A DNA stretch of 64,000 nucleotides. It comes from Corythucha ciliata. Lineage: Eukaryota; Arthropoda; Insecta; Hemiptera; Tingidae. Numbering within the stretch: position 1 is the stretch's first letter; each line of letters begins with the position of its first letter. Location of the stretch: NCBI GenBank assembly GCA_038030265.1, contig CM075939.1, forward strand, positions 45,737,253 to 45,801,252. Reading direction: 5' to 3'. A program made the position numbers and the translations under genes. The notes beneath the pieces were generated by a model, which saw only the letters and a program-made list of their open reading frames with translations, was not told the origin of the DNA and searched no databases. Shown in pieces: positions 36,401-48,680 of the stretch.

Positions 36401-39400
36401 ATGTCTTCAAGTGAAATTGAAAGGCTAAGGTCTCTAGTACGAAAGCGAGAGAGATATTTTAGTCGCTTATCTAGCACCTACTCTTCAGGGAAAAAATGCT
36501 TAGAAGCGTTAAATGAAAATAGACAGCCCACCCCCCTCGATCTGCAGTGTTTTAAATCTAGAATAAGCAGATTAGATGATGATTTCAAGTCTTTTGAATC
36601 TATTACTGACGAGATTTTTACTTTAAATTCTAGGGTAGCATTAGAAGAGCGAGTTGATGTTGACAAAGGGTTGGAAAGTTACGAAGAATTATATTTTAAC
36701 GCAAAGGCTATTAATTCAACTTTGTTTGTGGATGAGAGCAACATTAAGGATAACCCCTTTCCCCCTCCCCTGAAGGAGGTGCTCACCCCAAGCTTCCAAA
36801 GTTTAATATAGAACCGTTTTCCGGGGAGATAAGAGACTGGCCTAATTTTTATTCGTTATATACATCAGTCATTCACGGAAGCACTCAGTTGAGCAGAGTT
36901 GAAAAATTAGCATATTTAAGAAGTTTATTGAGAGGTCACGCAAAGGGACTGGTAGAAGACCTAGCGATTTCCGAGGAAAACTATGAGCTCGCGTTTAAAT
37001 TACTATGTGATCGTTTTCAGTCTAAGAGGCTTTTAGCCAACAATTATTTGGATAGAATATTTACCTTTAATGTCGAAAATAACGAAACTCTAGCGGGATT
37101 AAATAGTTTTCTAGAAATATTCAACCCTAGTCTAGCTGCATCCAAGACCTTTTTGATTTTGTAATGTTGTATGTCGGTTTGCGAGCTCTCCCTTCCTCTA
37201 TACGCAAGGGGTTCGAAAATTCTCACACGTCCGATGAGGTGCCTAGTTTTGCTCAGCTAGTCGCCTTCGTTCAGCAACAGGCAAAGATCATGGAACTGGC
37301 TCCCCTCTCACCTGCTATGTCGGCGTCATCGGGCACTCCCGAAAAGACAAGTAGAGCTCATACTCGTACTCGCAACTCACTCTTGTGTCCGCCGTATCCG
37401 ACGAGATTCTTGACTCAAAAGGGACGACTGATTCTTCGAAAGGTACTCAACGCCCGTGTCCCGCGTGCAAATCGGAAGGACACAAAATCTATGGTTGTCA
37501 CAAATTTAAGCAGTTGAACAATTCTCAACGCCTTGAAGTGGTTAAGTCCAACTCACTGTGCTTTTCGTGCCTCGGCTTTCACCACAAAGCCTCATTCAAG
37601 TCAGAGGCTAGATGCTCTGTTTGTGGTAACGCTCATCACACGCTTTTGCACATACCTCGCTCAAAGGAAAGCCCAACACCAATTGCGTTCAACGCTTTGA
37701 AGGAGGATACTGAAGAGTCATCAAGCCCTGAGCCCCTCTCTCTCTCTTGCACAATCGCTGGCGCCAGCCAAAGGTCAACCGTATTGCTAGGAACAGCAAT
37801 AATTTATATTGATGACTTTCACGGAAATCCTTTTTCTGTTAGAGCTATCGTGGACCCCGGGTCTCAAACTTGCCTCATTACTGAGAGCTGCGCTCAGCGC
37901 CTGAAGCTTAAACGAACCCGACCGCCTCATGTCCGCCTCTCTGGATTGTCTAATATCGAAGTACCGTCAAGTAAGGGAGCTCTTAACTGTCATATTCGCT
38001 CTTCTAAACAATCGAAAAACGAGTTAATAGTGGAGGCGCTGGTTCTTTCCAAAATATATGCCGAGCATCCTAACTCACAAATAAGCCCGGCAGTAAAAGA
38101 AAAATTCTCTAATCTAGTTTTGGCCGATTCCAAATTTGATGAAAAGGCTCCATTGATTTCCTCATCGGGGCTGATATCTACTTCGATACATTACACGAAT
38201 CACACAATGTCATAAAGGGAAACCCTGGGGCCATATCCACGATATTCGGGTGGGTTATTGGAGGAGTAGTGCCAGAAGGAGTGGCGCCCCCGGCCCCTAC
38301 CAGTTTGCTTTCCTGTTGCGAGAACCTGAACGATTCCCTTAAAAGATTCAGGGAGGTGGAAGACGTGGAGAAACCTGACGTACACGACCCCGAGGACGAG
38401 GCATGCGAGGAACATTTTCGATCAACTTATCAACGTGATGAAAATGGTCGATACGTAGTAGTCCTCCCTTTTAAGGGTGATCCATCCACTCTACCGGACA
38501 CTCGGGACACCGCTCTTAAGCGCCTAGTGAGTTTAGAAAGGCGCCTTGAACATCAGCCCAACGCGCTAAAGGAATATCGCCGAAATATGGATGAATACAT
38601 CAGCCTGGGACATATGTCAGAGGCGCGGTGTTTTTCGAAGTACGTCATCCCTCATCATTGTGTAGCAAAAGAGAGTAGCAGTACCACCAAACTAAGGACC
38701 GTTTTTGACGCATCATTTAGCCCGAACAAGAGATTCCCTTCACTCAATGACCTCCTTTTATCGGGGCCTAAGCTGCAACTCGACATTGCCGATATCATCA
38801 TGAGCTTCCGTCTACGCCCCGTAGTCGTGTGTTGCGATTTGCAACAGATGTATTGTCAGGTCTTAGTTTCGGCCGAGCAACGCAAACATCAATGCATTTG
38901 GTACAGATCTCCAAGTGACGGCCAAATCAAGCTGTACTCACTGAACACGTTGACATTTGGAGTCAAGCCCAGCGCTTTCTTAGCCCAACGGGTGCTGCAT
39001 CAGCTGGTTGAAGATGAGAGCAGCAATTATCCAGCCGCATCTAAAGTCATAAAATCTAAAACATTCGTGGATGACATATGCGCAAGCGTTGATTCAGTGG
39101 ACGAAGGCTTGGAACTTCAACATCAGCTTATCTCTCTATTTTCTTTGGCTGGATTTACTCTCCGCAAATGGTTAAGCAACGAGCAAGCAATTCTAGACGC
39201 AGTCCCACCTGAGCACCGAGAGCATCGCTTGGTGCTCCGATCGGCAGATAGTGATCCGAAGCTAAAAATTTTAGGCCTGCACTACGATCCCGGCGTAGAT
39301 TCCTTTTCATTTTCTATAAGCCCATTCACCACGCCACGATCTAAGAGGGGGCTGCTCTCGCAAATCGCCAGTCTATATGGCCCATTGGGATGGATATCGC

Positions 39401-41603
39401 CGGTCATTCTATACGCCAAAGATCTTATTCAACAAACCTGGTTGTCAGGGGTTGGTTGGGATGATCCTTTACCCGAGAATATTTTTCAAGCATGGAAGGG
39501 CATCTCTGAAGAATTACCGGCTCTCTCCAATTTTAAAATTCCCCGCCTAATATCTCATCAAGCTGGCAAGACACAAATCATCGGGTTTTGCGACGCGAGT
39601 GAGAAGGGCATGAGTGCAGTATGCTATCTTCGCTCCGAAACTGCCCATGACACCACCGTACGATTGATCAAAGCTAAAACCAAAATCGCTCCCCTTAAAA
39701 CCTTGAGCATCCCTCGTCTTGAGCTTAGCGCTGCCTTTATGCTGTCGAAATTGATATCCACGCTCAAGCCCCTTCGTGAGGAATTCGACATAAAATCCAT
39801 ACTGCTGTTCAGCGATTCCTCTACAGTTCTCGCTTGGTTGAAAACATCTCCTCATAAATTAAAAACTTTCGTAGCGAACCGAGTTGTGAGCATCCTAGAA
39901 GAAACCACCCCATCGCAATGGCATCACGTATCGTCCTCCGAAAACCCGGCTGACCTGGCCAGCCGTGGCTTGCGGGTTCAGCAATTAATCAACGCAAATA
40001 ATTGGTGGAATGGTCCTAACTTCTTATTGCTTCCGTTACGGGTCTGGGCACACCTTGAAACTCCTCAAGTTCAGATTAGCACTCTACCTGAGTTAAAGGA
40101 AAGAACTGTGGAAATAGCTATCATTACTGCCAGTCAGTACCCCATAATCAACGAGATAATGGAGTGTTCCTCCTCATTATTAAAAATGCAACGAGTTGTG
40201 GCTTGGATCATCCGCTTTGTGCACAACTCAAAAAATCCGAATAAGCGCACGGTATGCCTCCAGATTAAGGAGCCCAATGATGCTCTCAGTTTGTGTGTGA
40301 AGGCTAGTCAAGAGTCGACCATTTCGAAGGACATCCACAGTCTCAAACAAGGTGAAAACGTTTCATCGTCCCTCAAGTCGCTCACTCCCTTTCTGGATGA
40401 GCTTGGATTCGTCAGGGTGGGCGGAAGACTGAGAAACGCCCTCATACCATTTTCGACTAAACATCCAATCCTCTTGCCGAATCGATCGCGATTAGCTAGT
40501 CTGCTGTGTGATCATTATCATAAGCTCACCCTGCATGGAGGTCCCCGAATCGTGCAATCCCTAATCCAAAGGAAATACTGGATACCTTCCCTAAGGAGGC
40601 TAGTGCGAAGTCGCATTTACAAGTGCCTCACTTGCCACCGCATTCGGGCGCCCGCCTTCAACCCCATCATGGGTGATTTGCCTAAAGAAAGACTCGAACC
40701 AGGAAGAGCCTTTATCAGCGTGGGGGTCGACTGTGCTGGTCCATTCAACGTTAAAGGGAGCTCACGCAAAAATGCACCAATTTCGAAGGCCTATCTCGTT
40801 CTTTTTATCTGTTTGGTCACGAAGGCTATACACTTAGAGTTAGCCTCCTCCCTCTCCACCAGCGCCTTTCTAGCCGCACTGGATAGATTCGTCGCTCGCC
40901 GGGGCCTGTGTAAACGAATTTTCAGTGATTGTGGCACCAATTTTAGGGGGGCAGCCAATCACTTCCGGGACGTCGTGAAGTTTTTTAAGGAGGATCTCTC
41001 GATCAACGGGATAGAATGGAACTTCAACCCTCCAGGAGCACCACATATGGGCAGCTTTGGGAGGCTGGGATCAAATCAGCGAAACATCACTTGACTCGCA
41101 TACTGGGAAACGATAATTTCACCTTTGAAGAGATGTACACTCTAATAACACGTGTTGAGGCGGTATTGAATAGTCGGCCTCTGGGAGCGGTGTCTGTAAG
41201 TGTCGATGACGAACATGACTACCTAACCCCCGGCCACTTCTTGATCGGCTCGCCGCTTCTCGCTCCAGTAGAGTTAGACTGGACCGAAGTCAACACCAAC
41301 AGACTTGACCGCTACCAGTCGCTACAACGTGTCGTTCAGACGCTGTGGAAGAGATGGACAAAGGATTACCTTGCAACCCTAATCCCAAGAAACAAGTGGA
41401 AGTCACCGACCCGCAGCGTTAGCGTAGGAGAAGTGGTCTACATTAGGGGAGACAACACTCACCCTCTCAATTGGCCCATCGGACGCGTCATCGAGGTATA
41501 TCCCGGAAACGACAAGGCTGTGCGAATTGCTAAGGTTCGTACGAAAACGGGATTTTATGTTCGTCCAGTGCACAAACTATTGCCCCTACCACCCCTCGAT
41601 TAG
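36401..41603 (+). pseudogene. BEL/Pao gag-pol polyprotein with five frame breaks
   Basis: ATG at 36401 opens gag (MSSSEIERLRSLV). Frame changes occur near 36790, 37140, 37340-37400, 38150 and 41050. Gag continues with FNIEPFSGEIRDWPNFYSLY and RLLANNYLDRI. Two cysteine/histidine knuckles follow (CPACKSEGHKIYGCHKF and CFSCLGFHHK..C..C), then a protease-like VDPGSQTCLITE near 37855. RT has FDASFSPN, YCQVLV and FVDDI (about 39066). RNase H has FCDASEKGMSAV. Integrase has the Zn-binding CLTCHR and D, D, E at VGVDCAGPF, FSDCGTNFRG and LWEAGIKSAK. The last break falls between the second D and the E. The coding parts are otherwise well conserved. Confidence 0.9.
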
Positions 41604-41870
41604 GGAGTATTTCCATCCATTAATTTTCTCATATTCTTTGTAATAAATTATTTTTTCTTCCATAAAATTATTTAATTTCTATTGTTAGATTAGTCGCATT
41701 TAGCATAATAAGTTTATCCCTTTTAGGGGAGTTCGTTTATTTTGGTTAGTTATTCATGGTTATTTAATGTAGGTATACTTAATTATTTTGGTAGTCGTTA
41801 TTATTACCGCTTAGCCACAAAATGTTATTTTGGGTGGGCGGGATGTTCAGGACAAGATAAATTTTGTATT

Positions 41871-42157
41871 AATATTGTTAGTATGATCGCTTAGACTACG
41901 AGGGTTAGTAGGTAATGCATGCAAGAAACTGTAGCCATAGGAGCCTACGTTGTCTGTCTTCCCTCGTTGAGGTGCGTTAGAAACGAACCGGTTTCGGCTG
42001 CTCGCCATCTTCAGCGTCTGTAAGTCCAACTGAGTTTCAGTTGGAACCAGTTCCAACTGAAACTGCAGCCGAATGCCGAAACCGGTTCGTTTCTAACGCA
42101 CCTCAACGAGGGAAGAGAGACAACGTAGGCTCCTATGGCTACGGTTTCTTGCATGCA
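41871..42157. repeat. Hairpin insertion in the 3' LTR of the BEL element
   Basis: A near-perfect hairpin spans 41916-42157: arms of about 84 bp begin and end TGCATGCAAGAAAC and its inverse, and its loop holds a second palindrome (TTTCAGTTGGAACC and inverse). TAA flanks the hairpin on both sides (41913-41915 and 42158-42160), as for a Harbinger-type MITE. The larger interval 41871-42157 is also bracketed by a 13-bp direct repeat TAAATTTTGTATT (41858-41870 and 42158-42170). It is absent from the 5' LTR. Confidence 0.8.
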
Positions 42158-42527
42158 TAAATTTTGTATTTTGACCTCCTCTTTTTCTTTTGAAAGGCTT
42201 CCCTTTTTTCCCTTTTTTGTATTAGTATTGTTTCCGCCTTTGCCGTGAAAGAAGCCGTTATTATTATCCATCTTGTAGAGAGTTGATTTACGCCGCTATT
42301 TGAAATTGTGAATATTGTTGAACCTTTTGAGGGGAGTGAGTGCGGGGTACGCGGACGCGAGCCCTAAAAGTCCGTCGCGGGTTCCCGTTCACCGATCGCT
42401 GAGTCTCGAAACCGAGGTAAGAGATCAAGGATAAAATAGTCATCCGCAAGATCCTCCGAGGTGCGCAAACATTTGATTCTCCGGGCCGGATAATAAAAGA
42501 AAACAAGCAATTAACGCGCTTCGGTTA

Positions 42528-43130
42528 ATTCGTGTCATGAAAATTTCACACTGGCTATTTCTCCATATAAATGACCATAATGATAATTTGCGCATTAGAC
42601 ATGGCAAACTGACTATTCGCACTCTATGAAAAGGTAAAACTGACTGTTTAGGCTCTAAATTGGCGGCGAACATGGCATACAATTATTAATTAACGCTTTA
42701 TAAATTGCCAAACTGATCATTTGCGCCATTGGCTACAGATGGTGCAAATGACGATTTGCGCTTCTCAAAAAATGGCTATTTGCTCAACAAAGTAAAAAAT
42801 GGCCAAACAACATTCAAAGCAACTTAAACCGGTAAGCTGACCACTGGTGTTTACGTACTTGAACATGGGCCGTCCCCACAACACCAATTGGCTGACCCAC
42901 CCCCCACCCCTCTATCCCATCACCGGCATTGGTTACCCGCCGCCTGAAGGACTTGATACAACTGACCAGTGTCGTGCGATTGCTTGTCTGGAGCATGGCT
43001 AATCACGCCCTAAAAGTGGCTAAACAAACCATTCGTGCCCGAGAAATGGCGAAACTTAACATTCCTACGTTGCCTAACTGAGCCTCCGCACAATGGAAAA
43101 TGGAAAATAATGGGTCTTGAAACTTCAGAC
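42528..43130. repeat. Family B tandem repeat, continuing after the BEL element
   Basis: Forward B monomers (AAATGGCCAAAC and CCATTCGTGCCC forms) continue the array interrupted at 35876. Confidence 0.75.
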
Positions 43131-43159
43131 GAGTCATGCCCTAAACGTAGCCAAACTGA

Positions 43160-43870
43160 ATGAACTTTAATTTTGGGTCGAAACTGGTCAGTTGTGTTAT
43201 AAATAATTGCCTGTTTTGAGGTAAAACCGTCAAATTTGGTTTTGGAGTGGACATCTTCAGTTGGTGAGGGAGGAGGGGTAACATGTCAGCTTTGGCGAGA
43301 AATTGTACGTTTTTTGAGTAAAATCTCCACTTGAGGGATACAATCGGCTGTTTTTAATGCAGAGTGGTCGGTTTAGGTAAGATCATTCATCAGTTTGGGT
43401 TAAACCCTTCAGTTTTAGGGTGAAATCATCAGTTTTTTTGGGGGGGGGGGGGGTAAAGCCTTGGGTTTTATAATTGCCAGTTGCGCTGTGAAATCTTTAG
43501 TTTAGGCGCAAACACTTCGCCTTTGGCGTAAAATCATCCGTTTTGAAGTAAAATATTCAGTTATATATATAGTCAAATCTTCAGTTTTAGCTTTAAAAAA
43601 CGTCAGTTCTGAGTTAAAATCGATATTTGTTAAGAAATTTTAGAGTTTTACGTCTCTCAGACAAAACGTTGATGAGAAGTCGGACATCCAGTATATTTGA
43701 GTGCCAAGCCCCTTTTCTAAAAGTATCGATTTCCGGGGAAAACATTGTCAGTTTTTGGTTAGGAAATCAGGAATAAAAGACTGAAACCGATAGTTTCCCA
43801 ACGATTGTGTTAGGTTTTGATGATTACAACCCTTAGTGTGAAAACTCAGTTTCCGGGGAAGAATTTGACG
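43160..43870. repeat. Family E degenerate tandem repeat
   Basis: Units of about 28-30 bp, roughly GTAAAATCGTCAGTTTTGGG, recur near 43220, 43320, 43420, 43520 and 43600. A poly-G run lies at 43440-43452. The CAGTTT step resembles family B read on this strand. Confidence 0.55.
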
Positions 43871-44234
43871 ATTTATTGCGCCTACTTCAGATTTAATGAA
43901 CTACCAGTTTTTTTGCAGGGGTCCCTAGAACGTCCGACATATTCTGCCCACTCCTGGGTAAAGGGCTGGCTAAGCCCCTGGTCGGGAGAGAGGATTTTAG
44001 CTGAGTTTAGTTTCTCTGCGCCCAAATAGCCATTAAAGCACGTTAACGCTACCTTCAAGCTCCGAAATATCGGAGTCTGCACTGCACAGTGAAGGGAAAA
44101 CTATATACCAACCGTGGCTGAATACGATGGTGCTCAACGTTGCCATCCCTCACCAACTCCATCCATCACTTAGTTGCTGTCAATTCAAGACTTCATCAAC
44201 GTATCAAATGGAGAATAGGTACAAAAAAATTGCT
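43871..44234. other. Intergenic DNA downstream of the first glycine-rich gene
   Basis: No coding feature supported. Confidence 0.35.
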
Positions 44235-44240
44235 TTTATT
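44235..44240 (-). terminator. AATAAA signal of the first glycine-rich gene
   Basis: AATAAA on the minus strand, about 110 bp past the last stop codon of the five-exon model (TGA at 44350-44352). Confidence 0.55.
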
Positions 44241-44349
44241 TACCATTAATAACATTCAAATTTACATCAAGTAAGGTAGGTACACTTTGAACACGGGTTT
44301 CTCGTTTGCAGATGGGGACTCACTTCTTCCTCCTAAGAACACAAATTAC

Positions 44350-45260
44350 TCATTTTTGAAGCAACGAACTTTTTTTTTGTTTAAATTGTACGAACCAGTG
44401 GCCTCCGTAACCACCTCCGCCGCTGCTGCTGTATGCACTTGCTGTCGCCGAGGCCGTAGCGTACGAGTTGCCTCCTCCTCCACCGCCGCCACCACCGCAG
44501 TTCCCGCTACAGCATCCACTTCCACAGCCACCGCCTTGCGGGTACCTTTCAAAATACAACTTTATGAGAACCCATTGCTTATACACTGAGCCGTCGCATA
44601 AAGATTATTCACCAGCCGCCACCGCCTCCGTGTCCGTGTCCGCCGCCACCACCGCCCCTACACGACAAGTGTCGTTAGTAAAATTTCGATTTAGAAACAA
44701 AAAAAGATTCTCTTACCATCCTTTTTGAATTGTGACAGGAACAACGACTATTTTGGTTCCACCTCCGCCGCCGCCGCACCCACCGTATCCGCAGCCACCA
44801 CCACCCCAGCCGCCGCCGCCTCCTCCCCAGCCACCACCACCCCAGCCTCCGCCACCTTGATGACACTTGTGACAAAACGTCGGGGCTCTTTTCTTTCGGC
44901 TTTCAGAGTTCTGCGAGGAGAGTTAATTTTCTCATTGAAAATCCAATAAAATATCGTTTGGGATTTAATCGCCTCTTACCTGGTGAAGTAAAGGGCTCAG
45001 GTAGAATTGATAATCGCCTTGAGAGTCCAACCCTTCAGGTGGGGGGGACAGATCGACGGCAGTGTCATCCTCTCTTGGAGTCCTCGGACCGTTAAGCGCC
45101 TCCTGTAGGGGATCTGTAAATATTTTGAATTAGTCCCGTAAAGCGAGTTTAAAAAATATGTCGCAGCAATACCTTCAACCCTAACGCCATCGGGCAGACA
45201 GGCCACAAGGGTCACCGCCGCTACAATAATTGCTAATGACTTTTCAACGTGAAGAGTCAT
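44350..45260 (-). CDS. Secreted glycine-rich, Cys/Trp-containing protein (five exons, about 218 aa)
   Basis: Exons: 45260-45173, 45113-44980, 44910-44717, 44657-44613, 44545-44350; introns are 59-69 bp, all GT-AG, total 657 nt in frame. Exon 1 encodes a signal peptide (MTLHVEKSLAIIVAAVTLVA). Exon 2 is acidic and proline-rich, without glycine repeats. Exon 3 opens NSESRKKRAPTFCHKCHQ, a furin-type multibasic site followed by a Cys pair, then Gly-Trp repeats. Exon 5 is Gly/Cys-rich and then Ala/Ser/Thr-rich (SYATASATASAYSSSGG), a composition common in arthropod cuticle and silk proteins. If exon 4 is not spliced it ends at TGA 44609-44611, giving 154 aa. A further short intron (about 44337-44392) could replace the last residues. 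Function unknown; extracellular matrix role inferred. Confidence 0.65.
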
Positions 45261-46870
45261 CTTGCGAATTTGAAGCTCACGTTGAAAATAACGCTGGATA
45301 GTATACACACCTGACGTTTTAATAAGAAAAAAAGCTCTTTTTCCCCCTCTCTCACATCCTTTGCGAGTCATTATGACCCATCGGGGGCTTCTAACCCGAA
45401 GCATGCAATTTCTGTGTAGTTGGAAAAACTGGATGGTTGAGTGAATGATGAGGGTGGTGGGGTTCAAGTCATTAAGTCCTGGGTAGATTCGGATCGAATT
45501 CACTAACTATCGTGCTTCGTAGATTTTGAGTTGGTTGATGGGAAGTGGGGAGGGCGCGATTATGGTTGGGAAAGGATTCCCCAAGGTCGAGGAAGAAGTG
45601 ATCAGCGAGAAGTAATAAAAAAAAATCTGCTGAAAGAGGCTTTTTAAGCCGCCTTTTTTGTATTTACGGTGTTTTTCCTCGTGTGTATCCAAAAACGACT
45701 TGATATCCTATAATGAAGGGTGTTTGATGGTGCTCTGTTAACTCTGATAGCCCTGGGAGAATTGATTATTCTCATTAAAATATCAATTAAACCTCAAACT
45801 TGTCATCTGATGAGGACCTAAACAGTTTCCAGTGAGGGTTGTAAAAACTACACCCCCCCCCCCGCCATCACAACCAAACAAAATAAGCACGAAAAAGCGC
45901 TTTTTTGGCGCACTGACAATCATCCTCGATTAAACTGTGTAAAACACAATTTTTCTGGCTGGAAAAACCACGTTTTAATCTGATGATATCATCGAAATGT
46001 TTTCTTCTCTCAATTACGCAGGAGACGGACGTAAAGAACAAAGTAGCCATTATACTTTGGCACGGTGGCGGGGCCGGTGGGAGTGTGTGACGCGGAGGGT
46101 TTTCTCCCATACCGACCTGTTCAATTATCTACCCGTTTAAAGCCCTCAATGTCAAGGTTGGAAACATAAAATGAGTAATGAAGGAGGCCCTTTCACGTTA
46201 CAAAAGCCGTGGCGAGCCCATTGGAACAATTTACGTTGGTACACTGAAAATGAAAAAAAATCGTTTAATGATCTCTGTGACATTTCGAGCATAAAGAATT
46301 CTTTTTTTTTTAGGGACAGCGAGTGAACTTCAAGGTCAAAGTAAGGAAAAATGATGAAAAAAAAGTACATCCGGGTTCGCTGAACCTGATTACTCTGTGC
46401 TCCTAGGTATTTTTCTTCTTTTTTTCAGACAGTGCAGTGTCAAGGAACCCCCGCCGCCGCCACCGCAGTGGACGTTACTGTGTGGAAGTGGTCACTCAGT
46501 TAGGAATGATGTTCGAAAATTCTCGAATCTTAGGTCTCTTGACTTTGGACGTCATCAAAGGACAAAGCGTCATTCATGCATAATTACTAGTCTAGGGGGC
46601 TGGAATTATTGGTTAAGGTTTGAATTGCCGATTTTTTCAGGTTACAGTGATAACATCACGGTCAATTTGTAATTTTAAAAAAATAAAGATTCTTTCTGTG
46701 CAATATAGTTGGCCCCACTGACGAAAGACGCGTATATTACCAAATTTCAGCGTTGACGGAGCTAATTATTCAAACGTAATGGCTAAAATTTGAGTTTTTT
46801 AACACAGTTGAGTGGAGCAGTCACTGTACATATATACAGGACAATTTTCAGCGTCGCTGAATTGCTTTTA
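45261..46870. other. Intergenic DNA with a possible orphan Gly-rich exon remnant
   Basis: At about 46443-46472 the minus strand encodes a short HCGGGGGG run like the neighbouring gene's exons, but no splice-consistent gene could be built. Nothing else is recognised. Confidence 0.35.
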
Positions 46871-46879
46871 TACTGAAAC

Positions 46880-47060
46880 AAAAAAAAAAGGCAAGTCCAC
46901 GGCTGAAATTGTGAAAAAACGCTCATTCGCGGTTAAAAATGAGAAAAAATCACCAATTCACGGCAAAAAGTGAGGGGGAAAACGCCAATTCACGGTTCCT
47001 GGAGACTAATTCGACTAAAATTGTGAAAAGTCTTTAATTCGCGGCTCAAAGTAAACACAA
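46880..47060. repeat. Family A monomers, forward
   Basis: About five diverged monomers (CACGGCTGAAATTGTGAAAA and CGCGGTTAAAAATGAGAAAA forms). At 47105-47125 GCAGTGGCGTAGGTAGG resembles a solitary hAT end. Confidence 0.6.
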
Positions 47061-47329
47061 TTTGCTTATTCGCATCTAAAAACCAAAGAGCGCCATGGGC
47101 TCGCCCATTCGCAGCAGTGGCGTAGGTAGGATTTGTCCTAGAGAGGGATCGGATTGAAATCTTGCAAAGGGGTGGGGAAGGGGTAGTTTCACTCTTGGAC
47201 ACCTAGCTGGCCCCATCATAGCCTTGCCCGAGAACAATAGTATATTATGCAACGAGTGGATGAAGTGTGATTTTACCTGCGAGTTTTTTTTTTTTTTAGT
47301 GAAAGAGGCGTACAACGTACGCGCTTTTT

Positions 47330-48000
47330 TCAATTTTGGCCGCGTGTATCGTTTTTCTCAATTTCAGCCGTGGATTAGAGGTTTTACCTCAGCCCTTCCC
47401 ACAGCCATGAATTTGCTCATTTTCTCAACTTTAGCAGCAAAGTAGCGTTTTTATCCCGTGAGCAATGTTTCTTAATTTTCCACGAGTTTTAGCTGCAAAT
47501 TAGCGATTTTTTCAAGGGGATTAGCACTTTCATCAGTTTTAGATTAAAATAAGCGTTTTTCTTAAGTTTTTTCCTCAATGTATTAGGAAGATTTTGAAAG
47601 AAGTTGAAAAGAAAAACGTTCACGTCTTTTTGAAATTCTACCAATCAGTTGATCCCTACCCTAGCAACCGTCGAGCGTTAACGAAGACGTTCATGTTTTT
47701 ACTTCATTCAAAATCTCATTATTAGCCGCAAAATAGGGGTGCCCTTCACGAATTAGCATTTTTTTAGTTCACCATACGCAATGCATGAGCGATATTTCTC
47801 AATTTTACTCGTGAATTAGCAGGTTTTTCATTTATTGCCATAAATTAGCGTTTTTTCTCAATTTCAGCCTCAAAAGTTTCCTTCAGAAGCCGCGAATTGG
47901 CGTAAATTCAGATTTTGACGCAAATTAATTTTTTTTTTTCAATTTTATTGCCGCGAATTAGTGCTTTTTCCTTAATTTTAGTAGCGTCGTAGTAGCGTTT
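47330..48000. repeat. Family A monomers, reverse
   Basis: TTTCTCAATTTCAGCCGTGG then ATTAG-type monomers. The orientation flips near 48000, with forward monomers beyond. Confidence 0.75.
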
Positions 48001-48680
48001 CAAAAAGTTTGAAAAAATTCCCCAATATTCGTGGCTATAACTGCGAAAAAGCGCTGATTCATGATCTCGCGGTGCAACTTTCACACTAAAATTGAGAAAA
48101 AAATCGTTGATTCACGGTGCATGGAGGCCATTCTACGAATAAATTGTGGAAATCAATGAAAAAAAGTGTTGTTTTTGGGCCAACCCCGCGGTAAAAATTG
48201 ATAAAACACGCTATATTATTTTCAAAAAAATTCGCTTTCAGCTTAAAATTGGACAAAAACAGCAAATTCACAACGGAAATCGATCATTCGCGTATAAAAA
48301 AAATAATAGACGCTAAATCGCCGCAAAAGGAGCATAAAACGCTATTTCATAGCTGAAATTTTGGGGAAAATAGCTAGTTGAGGAAAAACGTTAATTCACG
48401 GATAAAAATGGAGAAATTCACTAATTCGCGGCTAAAAATGAAAAAATCACTAATTAGTGCAGCTACAATTGAGAAAAACGCTAACTTTTAGTTCCAATTG
48501 GGGAAAAGTGCTAATTCTCAGCTAAAAATGGATGAAATGGCTAATTCGCAGCTTAAATTGAGAAAAACGCCTATTCTTGGGAAAATTCGGTAGGTAACGC
48601 ACGAGTTGGAAACGCTACTACGCTGCTAAAATTAAAAAACAATTAAAAAAGCGACAATTCACTGCTAAAACTGAGGAACA
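48001..48680. repeat. Family A monomers, forward
   Basis: CACTAATTCGCGGCTAAAAA and CTAATTCGCAGCTTAAATTG forms are repeated, most clearly at 48395-48560. Confidence 0.8.

Larger units (their letters stand above)
35877..42527 (+). mobile_element. BEL/Pao LTR retrotransposon
   Basis: The 5' LTR is 35877-36260 (384 bp). The 3' LTR is 41844-42527, the same 384 bp plus a 300-bp interruption. By eye the LTRs differ at two positions only, so insertion was recent. A purine tract (GGGTGGGCGGGA) precedes the 3' LTR. Domain order (gag with zinc knuckles, protease, RT with FVDD, RNase H, integrase) is BEL/Pao. It sits in a family B array. The 5-bp duplication expected for BEL is not visible (left flank CTGAC, right flank ATTCG). 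Confidence 0.93.

Noticed and set aside
36780..41060. BEL/Pao frame changes as programmed frameshifts
   Set aside because: There are five, they fall within conserved domains including the integrase core, and no slippery heptamer with stem was seen at them. Damage is the simpler reading.
36021..42506. Identical 72-codon minus-strand frames at 36021-36239 and 42288-42506
   Set aside because: They are simply the same stretch of the two LTRs of the BEL element, not a duplicated gene.
46397..46672. Possible small plus-strand gene
   Set aside because: It begins in a T-rich tract and includes a proline run that is just the complement of a short Gly-rich remnant. No exon structure could be supported.
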